Assembly: GCA_030386875.1 (NCBI GenBank)
Contig: CM059564.1
Coordinates: forward strand, 43,048,075 to 43,112,074
Direction of reading: 5' to 3'
Origin: Morinoia aosen
Taxonomy: Eukaryota > Arthropoda > Malacostraca > Amphipoda > Talitridae
Length of the DNA: 64,000 bases
The notes below the pieces were generated by a model that saw only the letters and a list, made by a program, of their open reading frames with translations, searched no databases and was not told the DNA's origin. Positions 23,981 through 35,600 of this stretch are shown one piece after another. Position numbers and translations under genes: made by a program. The number at the start of each line of letters is the position of its first letter. The first letter of the stretch is position 1.

Positions 23981-24750
23981 GCTATGACTTTAGTTGCCCA
24001 ATTACATTCTCAGCGCTGGGCGGCTAAGAACATAGAAGGTCTGTCGAAATAGTTAGACTTGGTAGCGAGACAATATTTGGCATAAGGGACTGGATAAGTG
24101 GATTGGTAACAGCAGTCATTTCTTTGATTTAGAGCATTTTGATAATTCTATTTATTTCATAATGGCAGTTGATGCTATTAAAATTACATTAGATATGACT
24201 GTTTAATTTTAAAATTAATGGGACTCATTTTAGGGGAATACAAATATGTGTTTTTGTGTTACTGAAGCTTTCAGATCCTCAAATGTCAACTTAACTTTCT
24301 AGCTCAGCGATTAAACTTTAGCTTTATACAAAATTCTTTTGCAGGTCATCCAATTCTAGGTGTTCTAAATGCTTGTTTCTTATGCATTAGCCTCCGTGAA
24401 AAAAAATTTCCCTTCGGCGTCTGAGTATCTTACTTTCAGCTGGTTTCCGCACACCCACATCTTTAAGATCTAATGAAACTTGTAGTCAGCATTGAAAAAT
24501 CGCGCACAAATCCAAAGCGTTTGCACTTAAATTGAGGATGTGTTTTCCGATATCAACTCATGCATGTATAGCAAACAGGGCAAATGACCCCATGCTCGAT
24601 ACGCTCGGCACACAAACTCCATAAGCGGGTAGCTGGCGTTCCACACGACACCTCCCACGCATTATTGAACCTACAACAAGAATGCCAGACTGGCCTTTTC
24701 ATGGTCACCATCAAGATTCATTTTTTCAAATTTTTAACTTTAGCCATGAA
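23981..24750. other. Spacer, nothing recognised
   Basis: No repeat or gene supported. Confidence 0.5.
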
Positions 24751-24994
24751 GACCACGACATAGTTGCCGAAGAGGTCATTATAAGCAAATTTTATTTGAA
24801 AAAAACTCAAGTCAAGCATGAGAACTTTGGCTAGAAAAAAGATAATCTAGCACACTATATCGGTACCGGAGAGGTCTTTATAGTCAAATTTAAGGACCAC
24901 TACAGAGTTTTCGGAGAAGATTTTACAGTCAAATTTCATTTAAAAAAAAAACAGGCAAAAGGACTTAGGCCAGAAAAAAGATAATCTCGCAGCC
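24751..24994. repeat. Duplication, period 144 bp, with a partial middle copy
   Basis: GACCAC at 24751 and 24895 opens blocks that share GAAGAGGTCATTATAAGCAA-like text and end AGAAAAAAGATAATCT (24834 and 24972). A partial third block (GGAGAGGTCTTTATAGTCAA) lies between them. Confidence 0.82.
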
Positions 24995-25173
24995 CTGAGC
25001 CACGGCAGACTCGTCCTCAGGTCGCGCTGCTGAACGAGGTCGTGCACGTCTCCGATCGTTCAACGCACGTCCAACACTCGCCCATAATGTTCGGCGTGCT
25101 CACCTTGTGTTCATGTAAACAAAGCAGCCCCAATATTCGAGTGCCTAGCGGTGACACTTTCATCCCGCCACTG
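24986..25173 (+). other. GC-rich 62-codon open frame, unknown
   Basis: Between in-frame stops the plus strand reads RPQVALLNEVVHVSDRSTHV and continues to GDTFIPPL-stop. It is clearly GC-richer than its flanks, has an internal ATG but no start at its head, and is not recognised. Such GC islands in AT-rich spacer can be exons, but no splice signals convince me. Confidence 0.15.
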
Positions 25174-25186
25174 TGAGCTCAGCTAA

Positions 25187-25462
25187 TTGACCTTGTTTAG
25201 CAGACGACAGTCCTCCTGGGCAACGAAACCCTTATGGACCTTGTTTAGCAGACGACCCATTCTGGCAGCCCTCCTGGGCAAGGAAACCCTTCGCCTTAAC
25301 ATTGACCTCACGAATTCATTAAGCTTCGTGAACCAACCTAAGAAAATTGTTCCAGATCTTCAGGAGTTACTAAAACTAAGAATATTTAAAAGTGATTTTC
25401 TTCGTATTTTAACTCGAGAAGACCTGTTAACTGTAGTGAACTGGTCAGTGTTGAACTGTTAA
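25187..25462 (+). other. Open frame over a 48-bp duplication, unknown
   Basis: GACCTTGTTTAGCAGACGAC occurs at 25189 and 25237 followed each time by CCTCCTGGGCAA, a tandem duplication with a 48-bp period. The 91-codon plus frame through it opens at TTG right after a stop, so it lacks a start codon. It continues LRLNIDLTNSLSFVNQPKKI, then SDFLRILTREDL, to a stop at 25460-25462. The block FLRILTRED recurs as FLRALTQKE in the next frame (25474-25677). Product unknown; the frame may be a decayed coding fragment. Confidence 0.2.
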
Positions 25463-25489
25463 AGGAGTGTTAACGAGTTAAAATACGAA
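25401..25489. repeat. 16-bp perfect inverted repeat, 57-bp spacer
   Basis: TTCGTATTTTAACTCG (25401-25416) is the exact reverse complement of CGAGTTAAAATACGAA (25474-25489). Similarity extends imperfectly outward for about 8 more bases, giving a potential stem-loop. Confidence 0.8.
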
Positions 25490-25677
25490 CGAAATTTCTA
25501 ATCATAAGCAATTTTCTTCGTGCTCTAACACAGAAAGAATTGGGACAATTTCTTAAGATTGAAAAATTGGAAAAGGAACGACTTAATGAAAGTTATGCAG
25601 TAAAAATTAGAGTAACATCTCTATTACTATTTAAATTTTCTTTGCTTGAAAGATTACAATCAAATAAAAACTTTTAA
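25474..25677 (+). other. 67-codon open frame, unknown, relative of its neighbour
   Basis: Runs from just after a TAA to the TAA at 25675-25677 with no start codon. It reads FLRALTQKELGQFLKIEKLE then KERLNESYAVKIR and so is rich in charged and leucine residues. FLRALTQKE parallels FLRILTRED in the preceding frame, and the DNA is similar (TTTTCTTCGT...AACNC). I do not recognise a family. Chance cannot be excluded. Confidence 0.2.
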
Positions 25678-26105
25678 ACTATTAACCAATAGTTCCAAAC
25701 ATATACAAATCTATTATTTCAGTTCATTCGTATTTTTCTATGCAGAGAACAAAATCCAAACAATTACTGCCAACAACATGAACTTTGCGTAGGCATTTCA
25801 TCGATCAGAACCTTATAGTTCAGAGCATCGATGTTCTTCCTAAACTTTTAATCGACTTCGAGTTTTTGCAGAGCGGCCTTGACAATGAGGCTAGACGATC
25901 AACGAGAACTGCCCAATAAAAAAATGCTTGCATCTGATTGCCCATAAAGCGACGAGGTAGAGCAAGGCGGCATTAATGAACTTAACAAAAAGAGAAGGGC
26001 GTGTGCATGGACTCTGTGGCGGCAGGCTTGTATGTACGGCGAGAAGGTCGTCTCTGTTCATAGAAATTTAATATTTAAGGTCTTTTAGAGCAGCCTCGCG
26101 CCGAC
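25678..26105. other. Spacer, nothing recognised
   Basis: No repeat or gene supported. Confidence 0.5.
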
Positions 26106-26282
26106 CACAAAACTGAAGGAAGCATAAAGCTAAAATTGAATGCGATCTTGATCGGGATTCCTCACATTGAGTGCGGGAAATTATGCCTTTGAACAGAAAA
26201 CTGAAGCATAATGCTAAAATTGAATGCGTTCTTGATCGGGATTCCTCACATTGAGTATGAGAAATTATGACTTTGAACAGTA
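26106..26282. repeat. Tandem duplication, period about 84-88 bp
   Basis: CTAAAATTGAATGCG (26130 and 26214), CTTGATCGGGATTCCTCACA and GAAATTATG..TTTGAACAG occur in both halves with few differences, so this is a fairly recent duplication. A minus frame of 89 codons spans it only because the duplication preserved phase. Confidence 0.92.
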
Positions 26283-27900
26283 CTTTTTGCGCGCTTCCTG
26301 CTGGAGCATTCTTACAGTAGTTCACTATTGGTAACAATCGTAAGAGTTCTACAGTCGTATGTTTTTCTCAGCGAAAATTTCATGGTAGATTCATAAGAGC
26401 CGGAAATTCATCATTCAGCTGTTTTTCAATGGAATGAATTTGAGTGTAGCTCAAATGCTGGAATATAGCAGAAAAATTATTCATTTATCCGTATAGTGAT
26501 GATTTTTGGCAATTGAGGATTTTACTGGGAATGATAAAGAAGAATACAAATTAAAATAGATCAAATCTTTCTCTTTTCGCTCCAGATTAAGTACAGCAGT
26601 CATGTATTAATAAATAACATTCCATGCTTTGTATCTGTTTTGATTTGATTAAAGAGGAATTATTCCGGATAGAAAACTACAACTATAAAATTTAAAAAGG
26701 TATTATACAAAATATTTTATCATGAGTTTTTTTTATTGATGGGTGTTCATGGTTCACATATGTTGCTTCTAATTAAATTTGTGGGCATTAACTTCAGATT
26801 TAGGCAACTGTTCGCCACATAGAAATAGTTCTGCAGAAATAAAACGATGACAAGTTATTTGTTGATTGCAGCATTTAACCTTTCATTTAAATGCCTACTT
26901 CGTTCCAGTTCTTTAAAGCATTTCCTACCTTAATTAAAAACTGAACGAAAGGCACAAGGCTTGTTTATATTACAAATAATTGGTTCCCACTTATTGTCTG
27001 TTTGAAATTTCACTCTTCTTTTAAGTGAAAGTAATTTTGTAAATTAAGTGCACGTAATTATTGAAATACATCAATATATTCATTGCTCGTACTTGTTTTG
27101 AGTCTTAACTACATTAAGTCTTAAGAAGTATTCATGTTTTTTTCTGAATGGAAATAATTCAAGCGTAGAAGACGAAAAAGGACAAACAAACAAGAAATAT
27201 CCAGCAATTTTGCTTCGAATGCTAGCAAGTTGACAGATTGGTTCCATGACAAAGATTCACACGAATTAAACAGGCGTAGAAAAGGTGATGATCATTTTTC
27301 CCACCCATTAAAGCCGTTGATCGAGCGAAGATTGAACGTGTTCGACTGCGAGGTATGTTTAGCAGCGTGATTTGATCACACCACAAGGATTTCCCTGATC
27401 CATTTCAGTTTTTCATTTCTGCTGCCATTGATCTAGTGATCAAGTTCAAGGTGACGGAGGCTGTATCACGCCGAGCTCGTATCAGACAATCCAAGACCAT
27501 TTCGAGTGTTCCTCAGCCGTGACTCCAGCGAAGTTCATGCCATCTGAAGCCTTGCAAGCCTACCGAGTGACATGGAAGTTTTACTTTCAAGTTGATTGGA
27601 ATGAAAGAACATTGTATAATTGCCGGAAATTTGATGAGACATGAATTAAATCATTTTTCTGATGCTGACCTGCTTGCGACATGCACTGAGAGACATGGGA
27701 ATTTTACCTTCAAATTGACTGGAATACCAGACTTCTAGTTGATTAAAATAATGAAACTTTATGAGAGATGAGATTCGAATTTGTTGTTCCATCCCGCACT
27801 GGCTTAACAAGAAAGCGACGTTTAATAAAATAATGAACAAAAATTATTTAAGATCAATATTGTGCCATGAAGGAATGGGGAATTATTACACTTACTGCAT
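26283..27900. other. Spacer, nothing recognised
   Basis: Diffuse similarity (repeated ACATGGGAATTTTACCTT-like text near 27570 and 27690) hints at an old duplication of about 125 bp. No gene supported. Confidence 0.45.
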
Positions 27901-28334
27901 TGATCTCAGGAAACTGAATCACATTACTTCTTAATCCTAGTAAGCTGAATCACATGACTTTTAGATCTTAGGAAACTGAATCACATGACTTCTTAATCCT
28001 AGGAAACTGAATCAAATGACTTCTTAATCCTTGGAAACTGAATCACATGACTTCTTGATCTCAAGAAACTGAATCACATGACTTCTAAATCCTAGTAAGC
28101 TGAATCACATGACTTTTTGATCTTAGGAAACTGAATCACATTACTTCTTAATCCTAGGAAGCTGAATCACATGACTTTTTGATCTTAGGAAACGGAATCA
28201 CATGACTTCTTGATCTTAAGAAACTAAATCACATGACTTCTTAATCCTAGTAAACTGAATCACATGACTTTTTGGTCCTAGGAAATTAAATCACATGACT
28301 TCTTGATCTTAGGAACTTGAATCGCATGACTTCT
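27901..28334. repeat. 31-bp minisatellite, exactly 14 copies
   Basis: Unit TGATCTTAGGAAACTGAATC then ACATGACTTCT. 14 x 31 equals 434 bp with no indel. Two unit types, GATCTTAG and AATCCTAG, tend to alternate along the array. No frame remains open. Confidence 0.98.
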
Positions 28335-29035
28335 ATAAATAGTATGGATTAATGCTATTCTACAGACTCCCCAAAGCACGAACTCACTCTTTGACTGTCT
28401 GGTGCTCGTGCATTTTGTTGTGATGTATATGTTTATCGACATGGGTATAAATCAGATGAGTTGAAACAAAGAAAAAAGCATAACGTGCAATAAAATGAAA
28501 TATTTTGAAAGAAAACTTAGCGCTGCCTGAAACAAAATAAAGAAAAACATATCAGTAATCCTCAATCAATGGATGATTACACTTTTGTTGGATCTTATAT
28601 AAATATGACTAATTCGTCACCATGCATTAATATATATTGTACTAAATTTTACCGGGTATAATTCAATAACACACTGTGCTAATTTTGTACTATTACTGAA
28701 CTAATTGTATTTCAGTAGACGATAAGTTTAATTTAAAATATGCTCAAAATATTTCTACAGATTCAAAAACAGTCAATTGATGAAGCAGAATGTTATTAAA
28801 AATTATTAATAAATTACTGAAATTGAGATATTCAATCTCATGGAATGCTTTGTTTACAGCAATAGGAGTTATTCCTTTGTGATATGTTTTAACAATTCAA
28901 ACACATTTTCATTACTGGGAATCTTGCTGCGCGTCCGATGGAAAGCGTTCAGTAATGGATCCAATACAACAGTGACTTAAATTTAACTACAAATATGTAT
29001 CAAAAAACATTAAACAATATTCCAAATGTTCCTCA
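28335..29035. other. AT-rich spacer, nothing recognised
   Basis: No repeat or gene supported. Confidence 0.5.
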
Positions 29036-29210
29036 ATTGGCCTTCGAAAAGATATTGAGGCTCCTTCTATCTCTTGTAGTACTCTTTAACACTCAGCAAT
29101 AAAATATGTTCATAACTTTTTTTTATAACGGCCATGAAAAAGACATTGACGTTCCTTTTAACGTCTGTAGTAACCGGTAACTCTCAGTAATAAAAAAATT
29201 CACGACACAG
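29036..29210. repeat. Diverged tandem duplication, period about 95 bp
   Basis: Both halves run GGCC..GAAAAAGAYATTGA, TTCCTT, TGTAGTA, AACTCTCAGYAATAAAA (first about 29040-29105, second about 29132-29196). Confidence 0.75.
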
Positions 29211-31357
29211 GTAATTTCTTCTCCCATTGTTCATGCTCGGCTTTTCAGCCTTACTGAGAGTATGGTTAACACTTCGTATAATGAGTGTGATCTTCTCGTA
29301 CAGTGGAAAATCTGACAGAGAAAACCGCAAGAGAAAAAGCGGGCCGTAATCTGTGTGGGTAATAAGTAGTATGTCCTAGCTTAACGCGTGAGGAGGAAGG
29401 CTGGTTACTTGTAAAAAAAATGTTTAATAATGTTGAAACATAGGGTAAGCTATCATTTGATATTGAGATTAGCGAGAAGTTAAACAAGCCTGAAATCGTC
29501 TCGAATTAAACATCATTTATTTTAAAATTAACATTTATACGTTCTCAAAGCGCGTCTGAAAGAAAATTTAGCTTAATATTTTTTCAAGTGTGGTCACCAC
29601 ATTTCGAAAATATCCCGATTTTCTTAGTTATGAAGCTTATATAGCACTATTGATCAATTGATGAATTAGATTCAACTGCAACCCAATCCCTGAAATATTG
29701 ATGCCGTCACACAAACACCTGTTTGAGAAAAACTACCTTTTTCTTCAAAGCTTCTGGTCAATTGGATGTAGCGAGCAGCACCCTCAAAAGGGTTGGATAT
29801 GGTATAATTATACCACACTCGGCTCCACTTACCCTATTTTAAGTTCAGGTTTTCATTTTGGCCTGGAAGTAAGTGGCGGAAGCGACCGAGTGCCCCAGCC
29901 TTTGCAGGTTGCCTTCCACTTTTTGTGGCCGGCACGAGTAGCCGGAGGGCTTGGGTGCAAAGTCCCATTCACTACTTTTAAGGGATAATTTTCTCCTCAC
30001 TTACGAGGTTAATGATGATGTAACTCTCCCTCGCAGGAGCGGCGGACGTTCTTTGACTTAAATTTGTCATTTGTATTAATTTATTCCAGCCCAATCAACA
30101 CCAGCAATTTTTTAATGGTCATCCTCCTAACAAGTGTAGGCTGTATGTAATTAGTAAACTAGACATTTGTGTGGAAAATAATTTATTCTCTTCGAAGTCA
30201 ATTCTGAACGTAATTTGCAATGTAATTTCAGGGTCTACTCAAGCTGGACTTTTACTGTAAATTCGAGTTACACGAGACATTTATTTCTTCATTTATTTAT
30301 TAGGCATGTTACAAACATTTATAATCACCAATGAATTTCATTTTTGAGCAGAAAAAACGATGTAATTACTGGTTTTTATGCAGTGAAGTAAAAAATATTG
30401 CCTCGTTCTTACTCTCAGCAGAAGTAGAGCAATGCCGTCATTTTAGCATCTTATTACCAATGTATAAACGTTATAATTAGCAAGCAATGTTTGCTTTTTA
30501 TTTTATTGGAACGTATTAAGTTTTAAACAAATTTCTTAAGTTCTTTCAAACGTAATTCCATAGTTATTGTTACATCAATGAACAAAATAAATGCTATGAT
30601 AAACAGGAGTCAAGAAGATGAGACACACTATGAACAGTGTGAACTCATTTTCCGAGTCTTGCTTCCGTCAGAGTATTTCGGAGCAAAAAATAAAAGTGTG
30701 GAGACCATAGCTCCAGTCAAGATCATTTCAGCGAAGTATTATATGTGAAGACGTACGACAGCGTACACACATCACGTACGTTCTAGCTCACAGCAGCTGG
30801 TGAAAGCTGGCACACGCTCCGTAGGAGGTAGGTGCATTGTTCTAAATGTTGTGGAGGTCGTTTGGCACCGACGGATCATGATCATATCTTCCAAATTGGT
30901 GTCTGACACACTCATGGTACATCTCAACCTTATATCTAAATTAAGTGTTGAGGTGTCGCTTCTTCGTAAAGATGATATTGAGTTCAGTCAGTGAAAGCAT
31001 ACGGTTATTGGAACTGTATAATATTTAGTACCTCATCAAATTTTGTCAACTTATGTCGAGTAGGTGATAATACAAGGTGTTGAGCATTCTTATCTAGGTA
31101 AAATAATAGATTTGAAGTTTTTAAGTTTTTTATACATTTTTTGTACCATTGAATGGGTGAAAACGATAAAAAAACAGCAGAATGCTACGCAATGGATGTT
31201 TGATTAAAAAAACACACTCGCGTCGCATGAAACACATAATGGTATTAATGAGGTATATTAAAAATTCCCATTATAATGGAATTGAAGAAACCAGAAATAG
31301 AAGAAATGATTCTATATACCCAAAATAAAAAGAAAAACCAACGTTATAGCGAACATT
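29211..31357. other. Long spacer, no gene recognised
   Basis: A 96-codon plus frame at 29698-29988 (ATG start, GC-rich second half) matches nothing I know. No repeats are evident. Confidence 0.45.
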
Positions 31358-31487
31358 TACTATGACTACGACTATGTACTACTATGATTACTACTACTGT
31401 GTTTCTACTATTATTATTAGTACATAGATTAGATTAGATTAGATTACTACTACTACTACTATGATTAGTACTACTATGATTCTATAT
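31358..31487. repeat. ACT/ATT/TAGAT microsatellite complex
   Basis: Mixed runs of TAC, ACTACT, ATTATT and TAGATTAGATTAGAT with interruptions. Confidence 0.9.
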
Positions 31488-31699
31488 ATTCTCGAAAATA
31501 CACGTGGCATTGTATTTCTTCTTGCAAATGATCGATTTTTGCTATAAACAGAAAACCTTTGAAGACTCTTAATTTAGTATGAGTTGAAAATTTGAGGAGC
31601 AAATAAATTGGTATGACATCGAAGCTGCAAGCCTATTTCTATGGCTCTGCTCCTTATATTACCACTAACAACAACAAACAACAAATAACAAACTAAGAA

Positions 31700-31745
31700 G
31701 AGAGTGCGCTTTTATCATCGCACCCTCAGTCGTTCGAATCCCTGT
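31700..31745 (+). other. Hairpin followed by a B-box-like T loop
   Basis: GAGAGTGCG (31700-31708) pairs with CGCACCCTC (31719-31727) with one mismatch around a 10-base loop. Five bases later CGTTCGAATCC (31731-31741) is one base from the pol III B box. The T stem does not pair, the loop is too long for an anticodon loop and no clear A box is present. It may be a worn tRNA-derived sequence or coincidence. Confidence 0.2.
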
Positions 31746-32149
31746 CATGGGTATTATATTACTTGTTGCATGGATTCATGCGAATAATTCATGTTTAAGG
31801 ATATTTATATTAAGGAAAACTTTGAAAAACAGTAGGCTCACTTTATGTTTCAACTTTTTAGATAATATGTTGATTTTCTTTACTCTTCTTCTCCAATTAA
31901 TCACAAGAAATTCTTGTTATCCATGTAGTTCCATGAAAGAAAGTGAATTAAAAACAGAAGTTGATTTCAACCTTCACATTTTCTACGACTAGAAAGTCAG
32001 TAATAACGTAAAAGAAATTGAAAGTAATTTGAAAATAAAATATGAGGGAAAAAGGGAACCGGTTGATGACATTTTTTGTCTAGAATACTAAACGAAATTG
32101 TAAATGTGGACAAAGTAGACACGCAATAAAGTATTTTCATCTGAATCTT
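31746..32149. other. AT-rich spacer, nothing recognised
   Basis: An ATG-started 81-codon plus frame (31747-31992) is hydrophobic and unrecognised. Confidence 0.45.
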
Positions 32150-32397
32150 TATTACTAAATAACATTGAATGCCTAGAAAGATGCCACTAGATAAAAAGAA
32201 GATCATCAGCTTATCGGACACCACTAAATAGAAAGAAGATGATCAGCCTACCAGACACTAATAAGAGACACAACTAAATAAAAATAATATACTCAATCCA
32301 TCAGTCATCACTAAATAAAAAGAATACGAACTTTTTACTATTCACCCCCAAAAGTCCCCACCAAATAAAAATAATACGATCAGCTTATCAAAATTAG
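32150..32397. repeat. Degenerate repeat of about 45-60 bp, 4-5 copies
   Basis: CACTAAATAAAAAGAA-type blocks (near 32149, 32186, 32221, 32271, 32310, 32360) alternate with GATCAGCTTATCGGACAC-type blocks. Confidence 0.75.
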
Positions 32398-32697
32398 CGC
32401 TACACGCGCCTTAGTTTAAAATTAAAACAACCCCTTCACTCGCACATCACCCCCAAGGTGGTCTGTACGGAGGAAGTTCAATTTCGTACGCATACTAAAA
32501 GCGTACAATTCTTCACTGTTCACTCTCGCTGTCTGGACTCGCTATCCGACCTTTTATCTCTGTGACATTTGGAACAGACGAGCTACTTTTTCTTCGACGG
32601 CGCCGCCTATGATTCAGCGAGTGAATCTTGAAACGTGATTATTTTGCCTGATACACCCTCGCCGAGATAGCCGTGAACTTGGCTGGAGAGTTGGTGA
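32398..32697. other. GC-richer patch with a good splice-donor-like site
   Basis: About 32480-32695 is GC-richer than its flanks and ends GAGAGTTG then GTGAGTTG, where GTGAGT at 32694-32699 fits a 5' splice site. No frame through it is convincing. An untranslated first exon is possible but unproven. Confidence 0.15.
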
Positions 32698-32800
32698 GTT
32701 GTATTTAAATAATGTTATATGTTATACATTATTTAAATAATGTTATATGTTATATATTATTTAAATAATGTAGAGGCGTTGTATTTAAATAATGCTCATT
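32698..32800. repeat. AT-rich palindromic tandem repeat, about 3.5 copies
   Basis: ATTTAAATAATGTTATATGT recurs three to four times. CATTATTTAAATAATG inside it is a perfect 16-bp palindrome. Confidence 0.9.
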
Positions 32801-32884
32801 TTGTGTCGTTTCTTGTGAAGCGTGAGAATGGAAAAAGCTTTACAGTTTGTTCTCACAGTTTTACACTCAAGAAATTTCTTTTGC

Positions 32885-33395
32885 AGCGCACTACGCCGAT
32901 GTAGCATTGCGAGTGATGAAATTATTTGACTGAAAAATGGTTAGATTTAATCTGAAATTATCAGAAACTAAAAAACGATGAATATTCCAAGGAACCTAAT
33001 CATATTTAATTGGAAAACGTTTCGGAGTCCAGCTCCATCATCAGTTCAAAAATACAAATCATCATGTCTGCAATAAAAAAAGAAACAAAACGTTGTAGAC
33101 ATTCGTTATAAGTGATAACGAAAACAAAAACATGTCACAAAATAAAATCGACAAGATTGCTATCTATTTACTACTTATATGAAATTATTGGTTAATCAAA
33201 GAGTATAAGGGTTTTCGTAGCTCGCTACACCAAACCAGTGTCACTTGTGGCAAAATTATTTGACTGAAAAATTGTTATATTTGATCTGAAATTATTGGTT
33301 AAGCGTAGAGTTTGAGGCGCACATCAGTTTAAAAAAATGTCTGTATATGTGAGGGGGTAAAATATTTTTCGTACTCATTAGTTCATTACACCACA
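32885..33395. repeat. Diverged duplication, period about 330 bp
   Basis: AAATTATTTGACTGAAAAAT then TTAGATTTAATCTGAAATTA at about 32919 recurs at about 33246 as AAATTATTTGACTGAAAAAT then TTATATTTGATCTGAAATTA. Flanking CGCACTACGCC / CGCTACACCAA text is also shared, and GAAATTATTGGTTAA occurs again at 33181. Confidence 0.8.
33020..33044 (-). ncRNA. Hammerhead-ribozyme-like core, incomplete
   Basis: On the minus strand CTGATGA (33038-33044) is followed by T, GGAG, the loop CTGGA, CTCC and GAAA (33020-33023). This matches the hammerhead layout of CUGAUGA, helix II, GAAA, except for one extra U before helix II. I find no partner strand that would make helix III, and no convincing helix I, so self-cleavage is doubtful. 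Sequences of this type occur at the ends of Penelope-like elements in animals (known biology). Here no reverse transcriptase is nearby, so at best this is a remnant. Confidence 0.3.
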
Positions 33396-33461
33396 TGCCA
33401 ATCGGAAGCTCGAAACATCCGATCGGAAGCATGATGCTTAATTGCATTCAATCAAATGTTC

Positions 33462-33600
33462 ATGACTGTAATATTCCTTTTCCATGAATAGAATTGACAC
33501 CTTGATATTATACTTAACAAAAACCAAATGTTCAAAACTTTAATATTCCTTTTCCACGAAGGAAATTGACAACCTCATATTAAAGGTAACATTAATATTG
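33462..33600. repeat. Tandem duplication, period about 69 bp
   Basis: TTAATATTCCTTTTCCACGA then AATTGACA and TCATATTA occur twice (about 33470 and 33540), preceded in both by CAAATGTTCA. Confidence 0.88.
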
Positions 33601-35238
33601 GATGATAACATTCGAAACCGTAAGCGAACTCTCAGAGATAAAGTAAGTAGGAAGTGTCGGTGTCGCTCACTTGAAAGTGTCGATCTTTTTGTCAGTAAGA
33701 CGTCAGTTATCGCACAGGCCTGGTGACGGACTTGGTATTTGCTTATCAACTTTCTATTTTGAGCGAGCGAGGTTTATGTTCATGAGACAATCTGGACATT
33801 AGAAAGGTAATTCTAATAACGTATATGGAACTTTTGATCTTCAGGAGCTTATGAAATTTCAAAGGAATTTATTTTGACGTACTCTATGTGAGTCTAGTAT
33901 CTTCTCCAGGATCATAGGATTCTTTTTTCTCAATTTTCACTGATTTTCTGAAATTTTCTACGGTTACTAAGTTAACGATAATTATTTTTGTTTCAGAATT
34001 TGCCTTGGGGTTTAAAATTTTATTTATATTGGATTTTTTTCACTGTTGCTGGATTTTGTTAAAAAATCCGTTGTTAACAAGTGGAAGTTTGCTTCTTCTC
34101 CTACATAATTAGCACACTAATAGGTGCTTTAACCTCTGTGACTGTTGCTCACTTAGATTTTACCGATTTAATTTCGTCGGCTTCCAGAGACTCGTCAAGG
34201 TTAACATTATTTCAGTGACTAATTCTATCCTCACGAAAATGGGCCTTCATCTAAACAATTTAAATCAGACAGATCATCACAACTTTCTGCGTTTGATGCT
34301 CTGAAAACATGATTTTCTCTGTGGGCTAAATGTAAATCAGTGCCCCCAAAAAGAGGTGTAACTTAAAGTAATATAACGTTCCACGTACCCATTGGAAGAC
34401 ATGCGCACAAACACGGTGGCTGTACAGTCCAGCCTTTTTTATCAATTTGCAAGCCGTGAAGAACTGCCTCCCTCCCTTTCTCCTTGCAGGCAACTTTTGA
34501 GAACCATCTTACGTTGTGACGGCATTCGTCATAGGTCAAGTATTATTGATGAATTTTTGCCAGCCAAATAGAATACAAGACGAGATTCCGAAGCATAATA
34601 GGTACAGTATTTCGAAGCCAATACGCTCTTTAACTCCCTCAAAGACTTCTCCCCTCGCTCATCATTCATCAGAAAATTCTGATGGTAATCTTGAGAACAG
34701 TTGCAAATATTTCCTTGCCTAAACCACTTTCAGCTCTGACAATTTTGAGTGATGGAACCGGTTTTGTGAGCGGCTTGTACATCTTAAGTTAATTTACGCG
34801 TCCTAAAAGAAGGAATAATCCTAGAAGCCGTCTCACAAGAAACGAATATTCCATTGCCTTTGACTTTAAGCTGATTTTCTTGAGAAGATCAAGACACATT
34901 CGAGCAAGTTGCGCTCGTGGTCCTCAGTGCAAAGATGCACGCAGCATAACCTCGAAATTTTAAGCCCAGAAGGACTTGTGGTTTGTCTGCGGGTGAGGGC
35001 GGAATGTTCGTGTGAGTTTCCCTTAGTTCGATCGTAAACTTCAAAAAAGCAGCTCAAGAGGAAGATTTTCGTTAGAACAACTTTAAGGAAGGATTTTCTC
35101 TTGAGTCATTTTCCCAGAAAGGTATCAACTAAATGTCAGAGCGCGATCGCAGGTCGCCATACCAAAGGAATTAATGGGATTATCACTCATCAAAATGTCA
35201 CGGCTGATTACGGTTAAAACATCTGCCTGGCATTCGCA
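33601..35238. other. Long spacer, no gene recognised
   Basis: Only short frames (up to 69 codons) on both strands. No repeats seen. Confidence 0.45.
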
Positions 35239-35600
35239 GTGAAATGGTCCGCTTCAAAAAGACAGAGTCTGCATATCTTTTCTTTTTAAATGAGGAAATT
35301 AATATGGAAAGTAAACATGAAAATGAAATGGTGAAATGATCCGCAACAAAAACACTAACTATGCATATATTTTCTTTTTAAATGAGGAAATTAATAAGGA
35401 AAGTAAACATGAAAATTAAATGGTGAAATGATCTGCAACAAAAACACTAACTATGCATATCTTTTCTTTTTAAATGAGGAAATAAATAAGCAAAGTAAAC
35501 ATGAAAGTGAAATGGTGAAATGATCCGAAACAAAAACACTAACTATGCACATCTTTTCTATTGAAATGAGGAAATTAATGAGGATAGTAAATATAAAGGA
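35239..35600. repeat. 92-bp minisatellite, about 4 copies
   Basis: GTGAAATGATCCGCAACAAA recurs at 35239 (diverged), 35331, 35423 and 35515, each followed by CTAACTATGCATATCTTTTC and AAATGAGGAAATTAAT. The outer copies are the most diverged. Confidence 0.97.
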
